A program made the position numbers and the translations under genes. Under the pieces are notes generated by a model, which worked only from the letters and a program-made list of their open reading frames with translations, had not been told where the DNA came from and did no database searches. Below are positions 1 through 8,295 of a stretch of 21,288 nucleotides of DNA, in pieces (the first letter of the stretch is position 1; every line of letters begins with the position of its first letter). This DNA is from Candidatus Bathycorpusculum fermentans. Its GTDB lineage: Archaea; Thermoproteota; Bathyarchaeia; Bathyarchaeales; Bathycorpusculaceae. The DNA lies in the NCBI GenBank assembly GCA_009787175.1, contig WRGM01000159.1, positions 1-21,288 on the forward strand, given 5' to 3'.

Positions 1-216
1 CTCAAAGAGCGTCATGTTATTGGTAAGGCGCATACGGTTACTATTGAGCAGGATAATAGTAATACGTGGTATCATCTTGGACGGTTTACACGACGCACAA
101 AGGTGGTTTCTAAGTGCGATACCATGGTTGATACCTCGATAAAGCTGTGGTCCAACTTGACAACGCCCGATATCTTCACTCAAATCCAAACAATAGCACT
201 ATCTCCCTATAAGTGA
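1..216 (+). CDS. IS1-family transposase, C-terminal part (cut by window edge)
   Basis: The first frame is open from base 1 to a TGA at 214-216 and gives 71 residues. The stretch HTVTIEQDNSNTWYHLGRF followed by TRRTKVVSKC matches the conserved end of IS1 InsB-type DDE transposases (HTQRIERHN...RLGRKSLSFSKS pattern), and the Glu of IEQ is probably the catalytic Glu. The start and the other catalytic residues lie left of the window, so I cannot say whether the element is intact. The gene converges on the UPF0280 gene and overlaps its 3' end by 18 bases, so the element sits directly against the homocysteine operon. Confidence 0.8.
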   Translation, partial: LKERHVIGKAHTVTIEQDNSNTWYHLGRFTRRTKVVSKCDTMVDTSIKLWSNLTTPDIFTQIQTIALSPYK

Positions 217-921
217 AGACTCTCCAATTTTGATTATTTGAGGGATTTTACCTGCCATGCCTACTTTGCTCTTGTATAGTATTAATACGCCTAATACGTC
301 TGGAATGTTTAAGCCTTGTTTAATTCCAGCGGCGATACCTGTTTCAGCATCAGCTTTTACTACATTACCTACAGCTGTAGCAGCTGCGTCGGCTAGACCA
401 GCGTTTTTGCAGAAAACTGTTACTGCCTCAGCATCGCCGAAACTAAAGGCATGGCTAAATCTGCCTGAACTTGTTGCTACGCCAATTGGGAACTTGTCAA
501 GTCTAAACCCGAAGCGTTTTGATAATGGCTCATTACCTGCAGCTAAAGCTACATCAATAGGTCTATCGGAAACTGCAGAGATTTCGCCGCCATCCTCCAC
601 GACGGCAACTTTGCAACCGACTTTTTGCATATCAAGCACAGCTAAATCAGCTATAACACCGGCAACTGCTGCCATGGGTCCAACATTTGCTTTCTGTGCC
701 GCCAACGCCATAAGCTTAGCAACTAAGGGCTCGTTAGGTACAAGCGTTGGATTAAAAGAGCTGACAAAAGTTTGATCTATCTGTATATAGTCTTCAAGCT
801 GCTGATAGTTGTATACTATTGATTTTTTAGCGGTAGTTACGCCTTGAGCGGTATCACTTATTATACGGCAAACGCTATCTTTGTAAGTGTAGTCTTCTTT
901 GAAGAGAAGGTTGTCTGTCAA
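199..921 (-). CDS. UPF0280 / COG2122 ApbE-like protein of sulfide assimilation
   Basis: A 240-residue protein of the UPF0280 family, structurally related to ApbE. The hallmark is the central stretch GVATSSGRFSHAFSFG, then AVTVFCKNAGLADAAATAVG, with the Asp of DAAATA in the conserved position. A COG2122 member in Methanosarcina acetivorans (MA1715) is needed for efficient use of sulfide for homocysteine synthesis; its exact chemistry is not known to me. The start is TTG at 919-921, one base after the TAA of the ferredoxin gene, so translation is probably coupled. It is the last gene of the operon. Its last five codons and stop lie within the IS1 reading frame on the other strand, so the extreme C-terminus may be IS-derived. 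Confidence 0.88.
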   Translation of the reverse strand: MTDNLLFKEDYTYKDSVCRIISDTAQGVTTAKKSIVYNYQQLEDYIQIDQTFVSSFNPTLVPNEPLVAKLMALAAQKANVGPMAAVAGVIADLAVLDMQKVGCKVAVVEDGGEISAVSDRPIDVALAAGNEPLSKRFGFRLDKFPIGVATSSGRFSHAFSFGDAEAVTVFCKNAGLADAAATAVGNVVKADAETGIAAGIKQGLNIPDVLGVLILYKSKVGMAGKIPQIIKIGESSLIGR

Positions 922-922
922 C

Positions 923-1369
923 TTATTTTTCCCGAAGTTTATGATTATGACTGCTGCATATGCCTTCAGTGTTAGAGTATTTAACAGAGTTTATTGCTCG
1001 GGCGGGGCAGGCATCTACGCATATGCTGCAGACACTTCCGACACATTTTTCTTTATTGAACTGTATTGACAGATCTTCAGCTACACGTATTGCCTCTACG
1101 GGGCATAAGGCGACACAGGAGCCGCAGCTAAAGCAACGATTGGTGTCTACTTCGATAAGTTTAGGCACTGTAACTGTTGCACCTTTTTGACGGAAAGCGG
1201 CTACAATTTTATCAACTTCATCATCTGGAACGTCAAGAACTATTTCACCGCCCTTTGAATTTATATGCGCCGCTAAAATGGCAACAAGTACCTTATTTGC
1301 CAATATAACCTCTGAAACTATAGGTTCAGAGACAATGTTTTCATTTAATCGTATGAGGATGCGCGCCAT
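923..1369 (-). CDS. NIL-domain ferredoxin (2x[4Fe-4S]) of homocysteine biosynthesis
   Basis: 148 residues. Residues 1-75 form a NIL domain (a ferredoxin-like fold also found in methionine transporters). Residues 76-128 hold eight cysteines for two [4Fe-4S] clusters: C79-x2-C82-x2-C85-x3-C89-P and C109-x4-C114-x2-C117-x3-C121-P. The second motif has four residues between its first two cysteines instead of the usual two. The orthologue MA1822 in Methanosarcina works with the DUF39 protein MA1821 in making homocysteine from aspartate semialdehyde and sulfide, presumably supplying electrons. ATG start, three bases after the upstream stop; it lies between the DUF39 and UPF0280 genes and is clearly co-transcribed with them. 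Confidence 0.9.
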   Translation of the reverse strand: MARILIRLNENIVSEPIVSEVILANKVLVAILAAHINSKGGEIVLDVPDDEVDKIVAAFRQKGATVTVPKLIEVDTNRCFSCGSCVALCPVEAIRVAEDLSIQFNKEKCVGSVCSICVDACPARAINSVKYSNTEGICSSHNHKLREK

Positions 1370-1372
1370 GTT

Positions 1373-2878
1373 TTACCGTCCTAACAGTTTAGAAACATCC
1401 TCAGAGGTTACTATGCCCAATACTTTATGTTCAGAGTCAATTACAGGCAACGCTGAAATGTTATGCTGTGCCATGCGTTTTGAAGCACTCTCTAGTGGCT
1501 CGTCAGGGTTAGCAGTTATAACTTTTCGGGTTTCAATATCGGCAAGAGCCTTTTTGCTCTCAGCCATTGCGCGGGTAATGTCCCATGAGGTTACTATGCC
1601 TAAGAGTTTACCGTTGATATCTATGACGACTATGTGGTTTACGGCTTTTGTAACTATGCGTTCGGCGATAATTTTGATTTCTTCGTTTTCCATACAGGTA
1701 ACAGCTGGATGCATAACATTGGATACAAAAGGAATTTCCTGTGTTTGCCGCATAGACTTAACAACAGTATCAAGCGAAAGCCGCTCTATAGGAGTTGTTA
1801 AAGTAAATTGACCCGCTTCAATCCAGTTTTTGAGAGTATGTGCAACTTTTTTTGCCATCTTTAAGCTGGAAAGTGAGCTAACACGGACATGCTTATCATT
1901 AACAGTTATTGCGCCAGATTTTAATTCAGCATATGAGACCCGGCGCAATTTTGGTCTATCGCGTCGCATAACACTGTAGTCAATTACGTCAGTAAAGATT
2001 TCTGTATCACGAATCGCCGTTTTTCTAACTAGTCCCTCATTAAGAATAGGTATAGGTATGCCTAAGCCGACATATAATGAGGTGCCATAACGAGTAAATG
2101 CGGCACCCTGCAAAAACTCTGGATTCATCTTTTTAGCATCCCCCTTAACCATTAATGTACCATTAAGATTTTTAGGACTATGCTGAGTACCCTCACCTAT
2201 AATATAACCCTGTCCGCCGCCTAAGAAAATTTTTGTACCAAACCCTATGGTCTCATAGTCAGGATCATTCATAAGCGGATTAAGCTCACCAGCACCAGAA
2301 AAAGTAGCATTACGCATGCGAGGCAAAAGCTTACTCATGTAAGTATAAATTGTTTCATCACTACAATTAACTGCACAATTATAACGTTGATAACAATTAC
2401 GAAAATTCAATAAATAAAACTGGTTAAGATCATCCTTAGTTATAGTAGTCTTAATAGCCATCCTAGGATAACAATCAGTACCATACGCTGTTGCCCGCAA
2501 CTCAACCTCATTACCAGCAACTAACTCTTGAATTATATGCCCACCACCGTATTCAAAGGGTCTTTTTTCACAAGAATTAGTCGCACCAATAAACAGATCA
2601 ACAGCAGCGCCAGAATGACAAACTTCTACATCATTAAACCATGCCCGCTGAATTTTTATCGGCGGATCAGAATGACCAAGATTAACAACAGCCCCTGAAG
2701 AACACATCGCCCCAAACGTGCCAGTTGTTACAACATCTACTTCTTTAAAGGCAACCTCTACACCACTGCTCTCTACAAGCTTTTTCATCTCTTCAGCAGT
2801 TAAAACTTGAACATCGCCTTTGAGGATTTTCTGATTAATCTCTTCAACCGTACGAGTTTTCTGATTTAGTTTAGACAA
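1373..2878 (-). CDS. Homocysteine biosynthesis protein, DUF39 (COG1900) with two CBS domains
   Basis: 501 residues. The DUF39 catalytic part covers about residues 15-370, and a CBS pair follows (about 385-440 and 450-500, with NHIVVIDINGKLLGIVTSWD and ALPVIDSEHKVLGIVTSED). The family is required for homocysteine synthesis from aspartate semialdehyde and sulfide in anaerobes that lack the classical route (MA1821 type). Cys59 in GAMCSSGAV and Cys135 in GTDCYPR match in place and spacing the two cysteines I recall as essential in MA1821. A further cluster, CYQRYNCAVNC, lies at 161-171. The CBS pair suggests control by an adenosyl ligand such as AMP, ATP or SAM. TTG start, chosen because AAGGT lies about ten bases upstream and a TATA-like box about 45 bases upstream. 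First gene of the operon. Confidence 0.92.
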   Translation of the reverse strand: MSKLNQKTRTVEEINQKILKGDVQVLTAEEMKKLVESSGVEVAFKEVDVVTTGTFGAMCSSGAVVNLGHSDPPIKIQRAWFNDVEVCHSGAAVDLFIGATNSCEKRPFEYGGGHIIQELVAGNEVELRATAYGTDCYPRMAIKTTITKDDLNQFYLLNFRNCYQRYNCAVNCSDETIYTYMSKLLPRMRNATFSGAGELNPLMNDPDYETIGFGTKIFLGGGQGYIIGEGTQHSPKNLNGTLMVKGDAKKMNPEFLQGAAFTRYGTSLYVGLGIPIPILNEGLVRKTAIRDTEIFTDVIDYSVMRRDRPKLRRVSYAELKSGAITVNDKHVRVSSLSSLKMAKKVAHTLKNWIEAGQFTLTTPIERLSLDTVVKSMRQTQEIPFVSNVMHPAVTCMENEEIKIIAERIVTKAVNHIVVIDINGKLLGIVTSWDITRAMAESKKALADIETRKVITANPDEPLESASKRMAQHNISALPVIDSEHKVLGIVTSEDVSKLLGR

Positions 2879-2920
2879 ATGACTTTACCTTAATACCAAA
2901 CGAAAAGCAACACAAGCAAT

Positions 2921-2930
2921 ATAATATTTA
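2921..2930 (-). promoter_or_regulatory. TATA-like box of the homocysteine operon
   Basis: On the minus strand TAAATATTAT lies 43-52 bases before the TTG start. Archaeal spacing would put the transcript start near 2900, giving a leader of about 20-25 bases that includes the AAGGT ribosome-binding site. No activator or repressor site is obvious beside it. Confidence 0.5.
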
Positions 2931-2954
2931 CGCAAAAAATAGTCTCTAAAAGAA

Positions 2955-2977
2955 ACAAACAAAAAATGGAAAAAAAG
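2955..2977 (-). terminator. T-run terminator after carB
   Basis: Directly after the carB stop the minus strand reads CCC followed by seven T, then a second run of six T, then further T-rich sequence. No stem-loop is present. This fits archaeal intrinsic termination by U tracts and separates carAB from the homocysteine operon. Confidence 0.55.
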
Positions 2978-2981
2978 GGTT

Positions 2982-5900
2982 TTACCATTGTTTCCAAGGG
3001 ATTTCGTCCATGTATTCGTTAAGACTGCGTATAGACTGCCCGTTTGAATTGTTCTTTTTTAGTACATCAATAAGTGCTTCTGCTAGCTGTAAATTGGTAA
3101 TAACTGGGACATTGAATTCTACTGCTTGCCGTCGAATGATGTAACCATCGGTTAGTATGTCTGAGTAGTCTTCTTTATGGTTAGTAACGGGTACATTAAT
3201 GACTAGATCAATTTTTTTATCTTGCAAATAGTCAAGAATGTTGGGGTTAACTTGGGCATCTCTAACTTTATAGAGAACTGTAGTAGCTATACCTGAGTCG
3301 TTTAGAACTTTGGCTGTGTTGGCTGTGGCGTATATGCGGAAATTCATTTCTTGGAAGGCTTGGGCGATTGGGATAACTCGTTTTTTGTTGTCTTGGTCGC
3401 CGCCTATGCTTATGAGTATGGTACCGTCTTTGGGTGGGATATGAACTTCTGCGGCTTGTAGTGCTTTGCTAAATGCGTCTGAAAAGTTTTCACCTATGCA
3501 GGCAACTTCGCCTGTGCTAAGCATTTCTACGCCTAAAACTGGGTCTGCGCCGCTTAGGCGCATAAAGCTGAATTGTGGAACTTTGACGCCTACGTGTGAT
3601 GTGGCGGTCATGGGTGATAGTTGTATATTGATTTTTTTACCTAGCATTGCAAGTGTTGCTTGGTCTATAAGGTTTATGCCGCGGACTTTGCTTACAAAGG
3701 GCATTGATCGGGAAGCGCGTAGATTGCATTCGATGACGTTTACAACGTCATTTTTTACTAGATATTGGATGTTATATGGACCTTGTATTTTGAGGGCTTT
3801 TACGATGCGTTGTGTACAGTTTTCTATGTCTTTTTGTACTTCAGGTTTCAAGGCTTGGGGCGGTATGGTCATGGTTGCGTCTCCGCTGTGGACGCCGGCG
3901 TTTTCTACGTGTTCCATGATTGCGCCAATCAGTACATTTTCGCCGTCACTAACTCCGTCGACTTCGACTTCTTTTGCGCCGGTTATAAATTTGCTTATGA
4001 CTACGGGGTGGTCGGGGGAAACTTTGGCGGCCATTTTTAAAAAGTTTTCAAGTGAAACATTCTTGTATGCTACTCGCATGGCGCTGCCTGAGAGGACGTA
4101 ACTGGGGCGGACGAGTACTGGGAAGCCTATTTCCTCGGCGAAGCGTTTGGCGTCCTCTATGGTTACAAGTTTGCTCCAAGGTGGCTGGCTTATGCCTAAT
4201 TTGTCGAGTAATGCGCTAAATTTGCTGCGGTCTTCGGCGAGGTCAACGTTTTCTGCTGATGTGCCAAGGATATTTGCGCCTAGATCCGTCAGTTTTACAG
4301 ATAAATTATTTGGAATTTGGCCGCCTACGCTTGTGATAATGCCAAGGGGGTTTTCTTTGTCGTAAATATCCAGGATACGTTCAGTTGTTAATTCTTCAAA
4401 ATACAGTTTATCCGACACATCATAGTCGGTACTGACGGTTTCTGGGTTATAGTTTATTATTATGGCTTCTTTTACGTCGTTTTTCTTTAGTGCCCATACT
4501 GTGTTTACGCCGCACCAGTCGAATTCAACGCTTGAGCCGATGCGGAAGACGCCTGCGCCAAGTACAATAACTTTGCTGGCGTTATTGGAAAATGTAATGT
4601 CGTCTTCGTCGCCGCCGTAGGTCATATAGAGATAGTTTGTTTTTGCCGGGTATTCTGCGGCTAGGGTGTCTATTTGTTTTACGCATGGAATGATTTTATT
4701 GTTTTTTCGGAAGTTACGTATAGCTGTTGCATTTGTACGTTGGCAGACAGCTATTTGCTCATCTGAGAAGCCTATGCGTTTAGCTTCACGGATAATCTCA
4801 ATTGCCGCTGGTTCATTGAGATTTAGTTTGCGCAGTTTGTCTTCCATGTCTAGTATGTTTTTGATTTTATTTAAAAAGAACGGGTCAATGCCGCTTAAGC
4901 GGTAAATTTCAGATACACTTAAGCCCATGCGCAGGGCTTTGCTTATTTTAAATAGATGTTCATCTGTCGGATTTGCCAGCTCACCACGTATACGCTTCTC
5001 TGATTCAGGTTCATAATCCTCAGGATTACAGACTAAACCTATTTTACCTATGTCAAGCATACGCACGGCTTTTTGTAAAACTTCTTCAAAACAGCGACCG
5101 ATTGCCATAACTTCGCCTACGCTACGCATTTGTGGTCCGACATGCCGGTCGGCGTTTTTGAATTTTTGAAGATCCCAACGGGGAACTTTAATGGTAATAT
5201 AATCAATAGCGGGTTCGAAACAGGCTGTTGTTACCTCAGTAACTTTGTTAATTAACTCAGGTAGTAAATAGCCAAGGGATAATTTAGTTGCAATATAAGC
5301 AAGAGGATATCCTGTGACTTTGCTAGCAAGTGCACTGCTTCTTGACATACGCGAGTTTACTTCTATAACACGGAATTCTTCTGATTTCGTATTTAGAGCC
5401 CATTGAATGTTACATTCGCCAATTATGCCCAAATGTCGGATTGCATTTATGGATGTTTGACGGATTTTTTGGTATTCACGATTATTCAAAGTTTGTGAGG
5501 GCGCAACAACAATGCTATCGCCAGTATGAACACCCATTGGATCGAAGTTTTCCATATTGGTAATTGTTAAGCAGTTATCTGCATAATCCCGCATAACCTC
5601 ATACTCAATCTCTTTCCAATGACCAACATATTCCTCAATTAACACCTGATGAATACGACTCTGAACAATACCCCGTGTAACAGTTTCTTTAAGCTCATCA
5701 ACATTATGAGCGACACCACTACCCCTACCACCTAAAGTGTAGGCTACACGGACAATAACGGGGTAACCTATGTCCTCTGCAATTCTCATTGCAGCCTCTA
5801 CACTTGTTGCAGATCCGCTTTTTAGGGGTGGAACATCAGCTTCGAGCATTGCCTGTCGGAAACGTTCTCTATCGCCAGTGTTCTCAATAGCAGCTATGGG

Positions 5901-6254
5901 TGTGCCGAGGACTTTGACGTTGTACTTGTCAAGGATGCCTGTTTTAGCAAGTTCCATACCGCAGTTAAGTGCTGTCTGACCGCCAAAGCCTAATAGTATG
6001 CCGTCTGGGCGTTCTTTTGCTATGACTTTTTCTACAAATTCTGGTGTAACGGGTAAGAGGTATACTTTGCCTGAAAGGCGTGGGTCTGTTTGAATTGTTG
6101 CAATATTTGGGTTAATAAGAACGGTTTCTATTCCTTCCTCTTGTAGGGCTTTTAGGCATTGGCTTCCGCTGTAGTCGAATTCGGCTGCTTCGCCGATTTT
6201 GATTGCGCCACTTCCGAGGACGAGAATTTTATGTATCCAATCGAATTTTGGCAT
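2982..6254 (-). CDS. carB: Carbamoyl-phosphate synthase large subunit
   Basis: 1090 residues, full length for the family (E. coli about 1073). It makes carbamoyl phosphate from bicarbonate, ATP and glutamine-derived ammonia for arginine and pyrimidine synthesis. The two ATP-grasp halves are visible: the N-terminal half opens with KILVLGSGAIKIGEAAEFDY, the second with KVIVLGAGVFRIGSSVEFDW near residue 565. Further signatures are the conserved GRGSGVAHN and SGSAMRVAYKN loops, and EVNSRMSRSSALASKVTGYP and ECNLRASRSMPFVSKV metal and nucleotide regions. The last ~150 residues form the MGS-like regulatory domain. Its ATG overlaps the carA stop as TAATG, so translation is coupled. The C-terminal third is A/C-rich in the coding strand while the middle is more G/T-rich. 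Confidence 0.98.
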   Translation of the reverse strand: MPKFDWIHKILVLGSGAIKIGEAAEFDYSGSQCLKALQEEGIETVLINPNIATIQTDPRLSGKVYLLPVTPEFVEKVIAKERPDGILLGFGGQTALNCGMELAKTGILDKYNVKVLGTPIAAIENTGDRERFRQAMLEADVPPLKSGSATSVEAAMRIAEDIGYPVIVRVAYTLGGRGSGVAHNVDELKETVTRGIVQSRIHQVLIEEYVGHWKEIEYEVMRDYADNCLTITNMENFDPMGVHTGDSIVVAPSQTLNNREYQKIRQTSINAIRHLGIIGECNIQWALNTKSEEFRVIEVNSRMSRSSALASKVTGYPLAYIATKLSLGYLLPELINKVTEVTTACFEPAIDYITIKVPRWDLQKFKNADRHVGPQMRSVGEVMAIGRCFEEVLQKAVRMLDIGKIGLVCNPEDYEPESEKRIRGELANPTDEHLFKISKALRMGLSVSEIYRLSGIDPFFLNKIKNILDMEDKLRKLNLNEPAAIEIIREAKRIGFSDEQIAVCQRTNATAIRNFRKNNKIIPCVKQIDTLAAEYPAKTNYLYMTYGGDEDDITFSNNASKVIVLGAGVFRIGSSVEFDWCGVNTVWALKKNDVKEAIIINYNPETVSTDYDVSDKLYFEELTTERILDIYDKENPLGIITSVGGQIPNNLSVKLTDLGANILGTSAENVDLAEDRSKFSALLDKLGISQPPWSKLVTIEDAKRFAEEIGFPVLVRPSYVLSGSAMRVAYKNVSLENFLKMAAKVSPDHPVVISKFITGAKEVEVDGVSDGENVLIGAIMEHVENAGVHSGDATMTIPPQALKPEVQKDIENCTQRIVKALKIQGPYNIQYLVKNDVVNVIECNLRASRSMPFVSKVRGINLIDQATLAMLGKKINIQLSPMTATSHVGVKVPQFSFMRLSGADPVLGVEMLSTGEVACIGENFSDAFSKALQAAEVHIPPKDGTILISIGGDQDNKKRVIPIAQAFQEMNFRIYATANTAKVLNDSGIATTVLYKVRDAQVNPNILDYLQDKKIDLVINVPVTNHKEDYSDILTDGYIIRRQAVEFNVPVITNLQLAEALIDVLKKNNSNGQSIRSLNEYMDEIPWKQW

Positions 6255-7381
6255 TATTTTGCCTCCATTGTTTTTTTGAATTTATCAAACAGCATATCTG
6301 TATCATAAGGTCCAGGTGAGGCTTCGGGATGCCATTGAACTGCAAATACAGGTTTAGTTTTATGTCTTATACCCTCAATGGTTTTGTCATTAGGGTTTAT
6401 AAACCAAGGTTCAAGCTGGGTCTGTTTGAGGGTTTCCATGTTTATTGCGTAATTGTGGTTTTGTGTAGTGATATAGCAGCTTGAGCTGTTTAGGTCGAGA
6501 GCGGGCTGGTTTTGTGATCTGTGGCCGAATTTGAGTTTGTATGTGTCTGCGCCGAAGGCTAGGGCTAATATTTGGGTGCCTAAGCATATGCCCATTAGTG
6601 GGAGTTTTTCTGCTAGAACTCTGACGGTTTCGATGGTTTTTGTGTTGCGTTTGGGGTCTCCTGGTCCGTTGCTGACGAGTATGCCGTCAGGGTTGTATGT
6701 GAGGATTTCGTTAGCTGATGTGTCATATGGTACACGGATAACGTTTATTCCTCGTGTGAGTAAGCAGCGGATTATGCTAAATTTTACTCCGCAGTCGATT
6801 AAAACAACAGTTAGCTTACCATTGACGCTGTATCTGCAGGGTTCTTTAGTTGAGACTTCTTTTACTAGATCTGTCTGATTGGGGTCATGTATGTTATCGC
6901 ATTCTTTTAGTAGAGCGTCAATGTCTGGTTTTTGGTTTTCGTTAAATACTTGTAATATGCCGAGCATGACACCGTGTGTTCGTAGTTTTTTGGTTAATCG
7001 TCTGGTGTCTATGCCGTATATGCCGGGGATTCCTTCATCTGTTAACCATTTATCTAGGGTGCGTGTAGATGCCCAATGATATGGTTCATAGCAGAGTTCA
7101 TGTATTACTAAGCCTCGGGCTTGAATGCGGTCTGATTCAAAGCATCTGGGTAGTCCAAGGTCTAATATGGGTGAGGGAACTCCGTAATTGCCTATCATTG
7201 GATATGTTAGCGCTAAAATTTGTCCTTTATATGAGGGGTCAGTTAGAGTTTCAGTGTATCCGACCATTGAAGTTGAAAAAACTGTTTCGCCACTTATTTT
7301 ACCTGTGGCACCAAAACCTTTTCCGATAAATGACGTTCCGTCTTTGAGAAGTAAAATTGCTGTTTTATTTTTATCTGACAT
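6254..7381 (-). CDS. carA: Carbamoyl-phosphate synthase small (glutaminase) subunit
   Basis: 375 residues, normal length. The N-terminal CarA domain (about 1-150) is followed by a class I glutamine amidotransferase domain (about 190-370), which releases ammonia from glutamine and channels it to CarB. The nucleophile is Cys266 in GICLGTQ, with His351 and Glu353 in WHPE; NGPGDP and KFGHR loops are present. Most CarA proteins have GICLGHQ, so Thr269 replaces the usual His beside the nucleophile; the catalytic triad itself is intact. First gene of the carAB pair, ATG start. An out-of-frame ATG (ATGATAG) lies eight bases upstream. Confidence 0.97.
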   Translation of the reverse strand: MSDKNKTAILLLKDGTSFIGKGFGATGKISGETVFSTSMVGYTETLTDPSYKGQILALTYPMIGNYGVPSPILDLGLPRCFESDRIQARGLVIHELCYEPYHWASTRTLDKWLTDEGIPGIYGIDTRRLTKKLRTHGVMLGILQVFNENQKPDIDALLKECDNIHDPNQTDLVKEVSTKEPCRYSVNGKLTVVLIDCGVKFSIIRCLLTRGINVIRVPYDTSANEILTYNPDGILVSNGPGDPKRNTKTIETVRVLAEKLPLMGICLGTQILALAFGADTYKLKFGHRSQNQPALDLNSSSCYITTQNHNYAINMETLKQTQLEPWFINPNDKTIEGIRHKTKPVFAVQWHPEASPGPYDTDMLFDKFKKTMEAK

Positions 7382-7416
7382 ACTATCATGTGACTCCAGA
7401 TTTTGATTACCAAGTT

Positions 7417-7426
7417 AATATTATAT
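7417..7426 (-). promoter_or_regulatory. TATA-like box of carAB
   Basis: Minus strand ATATAATATT lies 36-45 bases before the carA ATG. The transcript would start roughly 10-20 bases before the ATG. A GGAG about 14 bases before the ATG is a possible but distant ribosome-binding site. Confidence 0.5.
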
Positions 7427-7474
7427 GTGAACTGAAGAGCACCGACCCTGCATGGTACTCAGCATGTTTGAAGC

Positions 7475-7495
7475 ACAGTTTAAGGCTTAAACTGT
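7475..7495. promoter_or_regulatory. Perfect 21-bp palindrome upstream of carAB
   Basis: Arms ACAGTTTAAG and CTTAAACTGT flank a single central G with no mismatch. It is centred about 104 bp before the carA ATG, upstream of the TATA-like box, where a dimeric regulator could bind. On the plus strand it is followed by seven T (7495-7501), so a hairpin terminator (9-bp stem, 3-base loop) is the alternative reading. No second copy was seen in the window. Confidence 0.55.
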
Positions 7496-7676
7496 TTTTT
7501 TAGCTACTAGTCTATTGCTGGATTACTTTAGCGGCATGTTTTTGGGGGGTTAGCAGACATCATGTATGCAAACATCTTTTCAGTAGTACGTGTTCCCTCT
7601 TTTATACACTGAATTATTCTCTCATACCCTTGAGACTACATTTTTAAACTTTATGACTTTATTGTTACATAAAAAT

Positions 7677-7685
7677 CTTTAAATG
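7677..7685 (+). promoter_or_regulatory. TATA-like box of the ACT-regulator gene
   Basis: CTTTAAATG lies with its centre about 32 bases before the ATG at 7713. This predicts a leaderless or nearly leaderless transcript, and no ribosome-binding site precedes that ATG. Confidence 0.5.
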
Positions 7686-7712
7686 TACTAATTATTACAC
7701 TCGTATTTTGTT

Positions 7713-8291
7713 ATGACAATAGCTCAAAATGTGCGGAATTATCTACGAAACAAGCCATATCTGCTAGAGGCGTTAGAAAAAAATATAGTTAATCTAAGTG
7801 AGCTATCGCGTCAAATTGAAAATGAGTTAAAAACGGATAATACAAGCGCTGTAAAAGCTGCTCTGCGACGTTTTTCAGAAGAGCTGCAAAAGCATAAGCA
7901 GAAAAGAGAAGAAAAAGTTCTCGCCCTGCTTAAACGCAGTAACATAACTGTTTATGACCGAAAGAGTGTCATGATAACTTCTAAAGAAATTCAGGCTAAA
8001 AACAGCATGAAAGTTGACTTACCAGGAAAATATGTATACCTAATAGATAAAACAGATTTACCTGAAAACATAAACACACTAGTTAAACATGAAAACTGTA
8101 CAATGATAATTGTCCATTCACCAAAAGAATTAGAGGCAACACCAGGTGTTCTCGCATTTCTTACAACTCTACTAGCAGAACAAAATATTAACATGATAGA
8201 ACTCATCTCATGCTGGACAGAAACAATCATAGTTGTAGAAAAAAAAGACAGCCTAAAAACCTATGAAGTCTTCTCAAACATTGTAGGTTAA
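7713..8291 (+). CDS. ACT-domain regulator of amino-acid metabolism (COG2150-like)
   Basis: 192 residues. Residues 1-65 are helical with a probable helix-turn-helix (LLEALEKNIVNLSELSRQIE, then SAVKAALRRF). A charged linker follows, and the last ~80 residues look like an ACT ligand-binding fold (CTMIIVHSPKELEATPGVLA, then INMIELISCWTETIIVVEKK). The organisation matches the archaeal family annotated as predicted regulators of amino-acid metabolism with an ACT domain. It is the first gene in front of thrB, thrC, hom and lysC, so a likely role is sensing threonine, lysine or methionine and controlling this cluster. ATG start with no ribosome-binding site, consistent with a leaderless message. Ligand and targets are inferred, not seen. 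Confidence 0.72.
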   Translation: MTIAQNVRNYLRNKPYLLEALEKNIVNLSELSRQIENELKTDNTSAVKAALRRFSEELQKHKQKREEKVLALLKRSNITVYDRKSVMITSKEIQAKNSMKVDLPGKYVYLIDKTDLPENINTLVKHENCTMIIVHSPKELEATPGVLAFLTTLLAEQNINMIELISCWTETIIVVEKKDSLKTYEVFSNIVG

Positions 8292-8295
8292 CTTA

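Larger units (their letters stand above)
7382..7712. other. 331-bp divergent control region, no gene seen
   Basis: This lies between the divergent carA and ACT-regulator genes. It holds the carA TATA-like box, a perfect palindrome at 7475-7495, a G-run at 7543-7548 and two plus-strand TATA-like sites (near 7640-7652 and at 7677-7685). I found no tRNA, no C/D-box RNA and no convincing open frame. The palindrome followed by seven T could also be the 3' end of a small plus-strand RNA. Confidence 0.6.

Noticed and set aside
3466..4101. 211-codon open frame on the plus strand inside carB
   Set aside because: It is antisense to conserved carB sequence. The strong G/T skew removes stop codons on the other strand and produces long chance frames.
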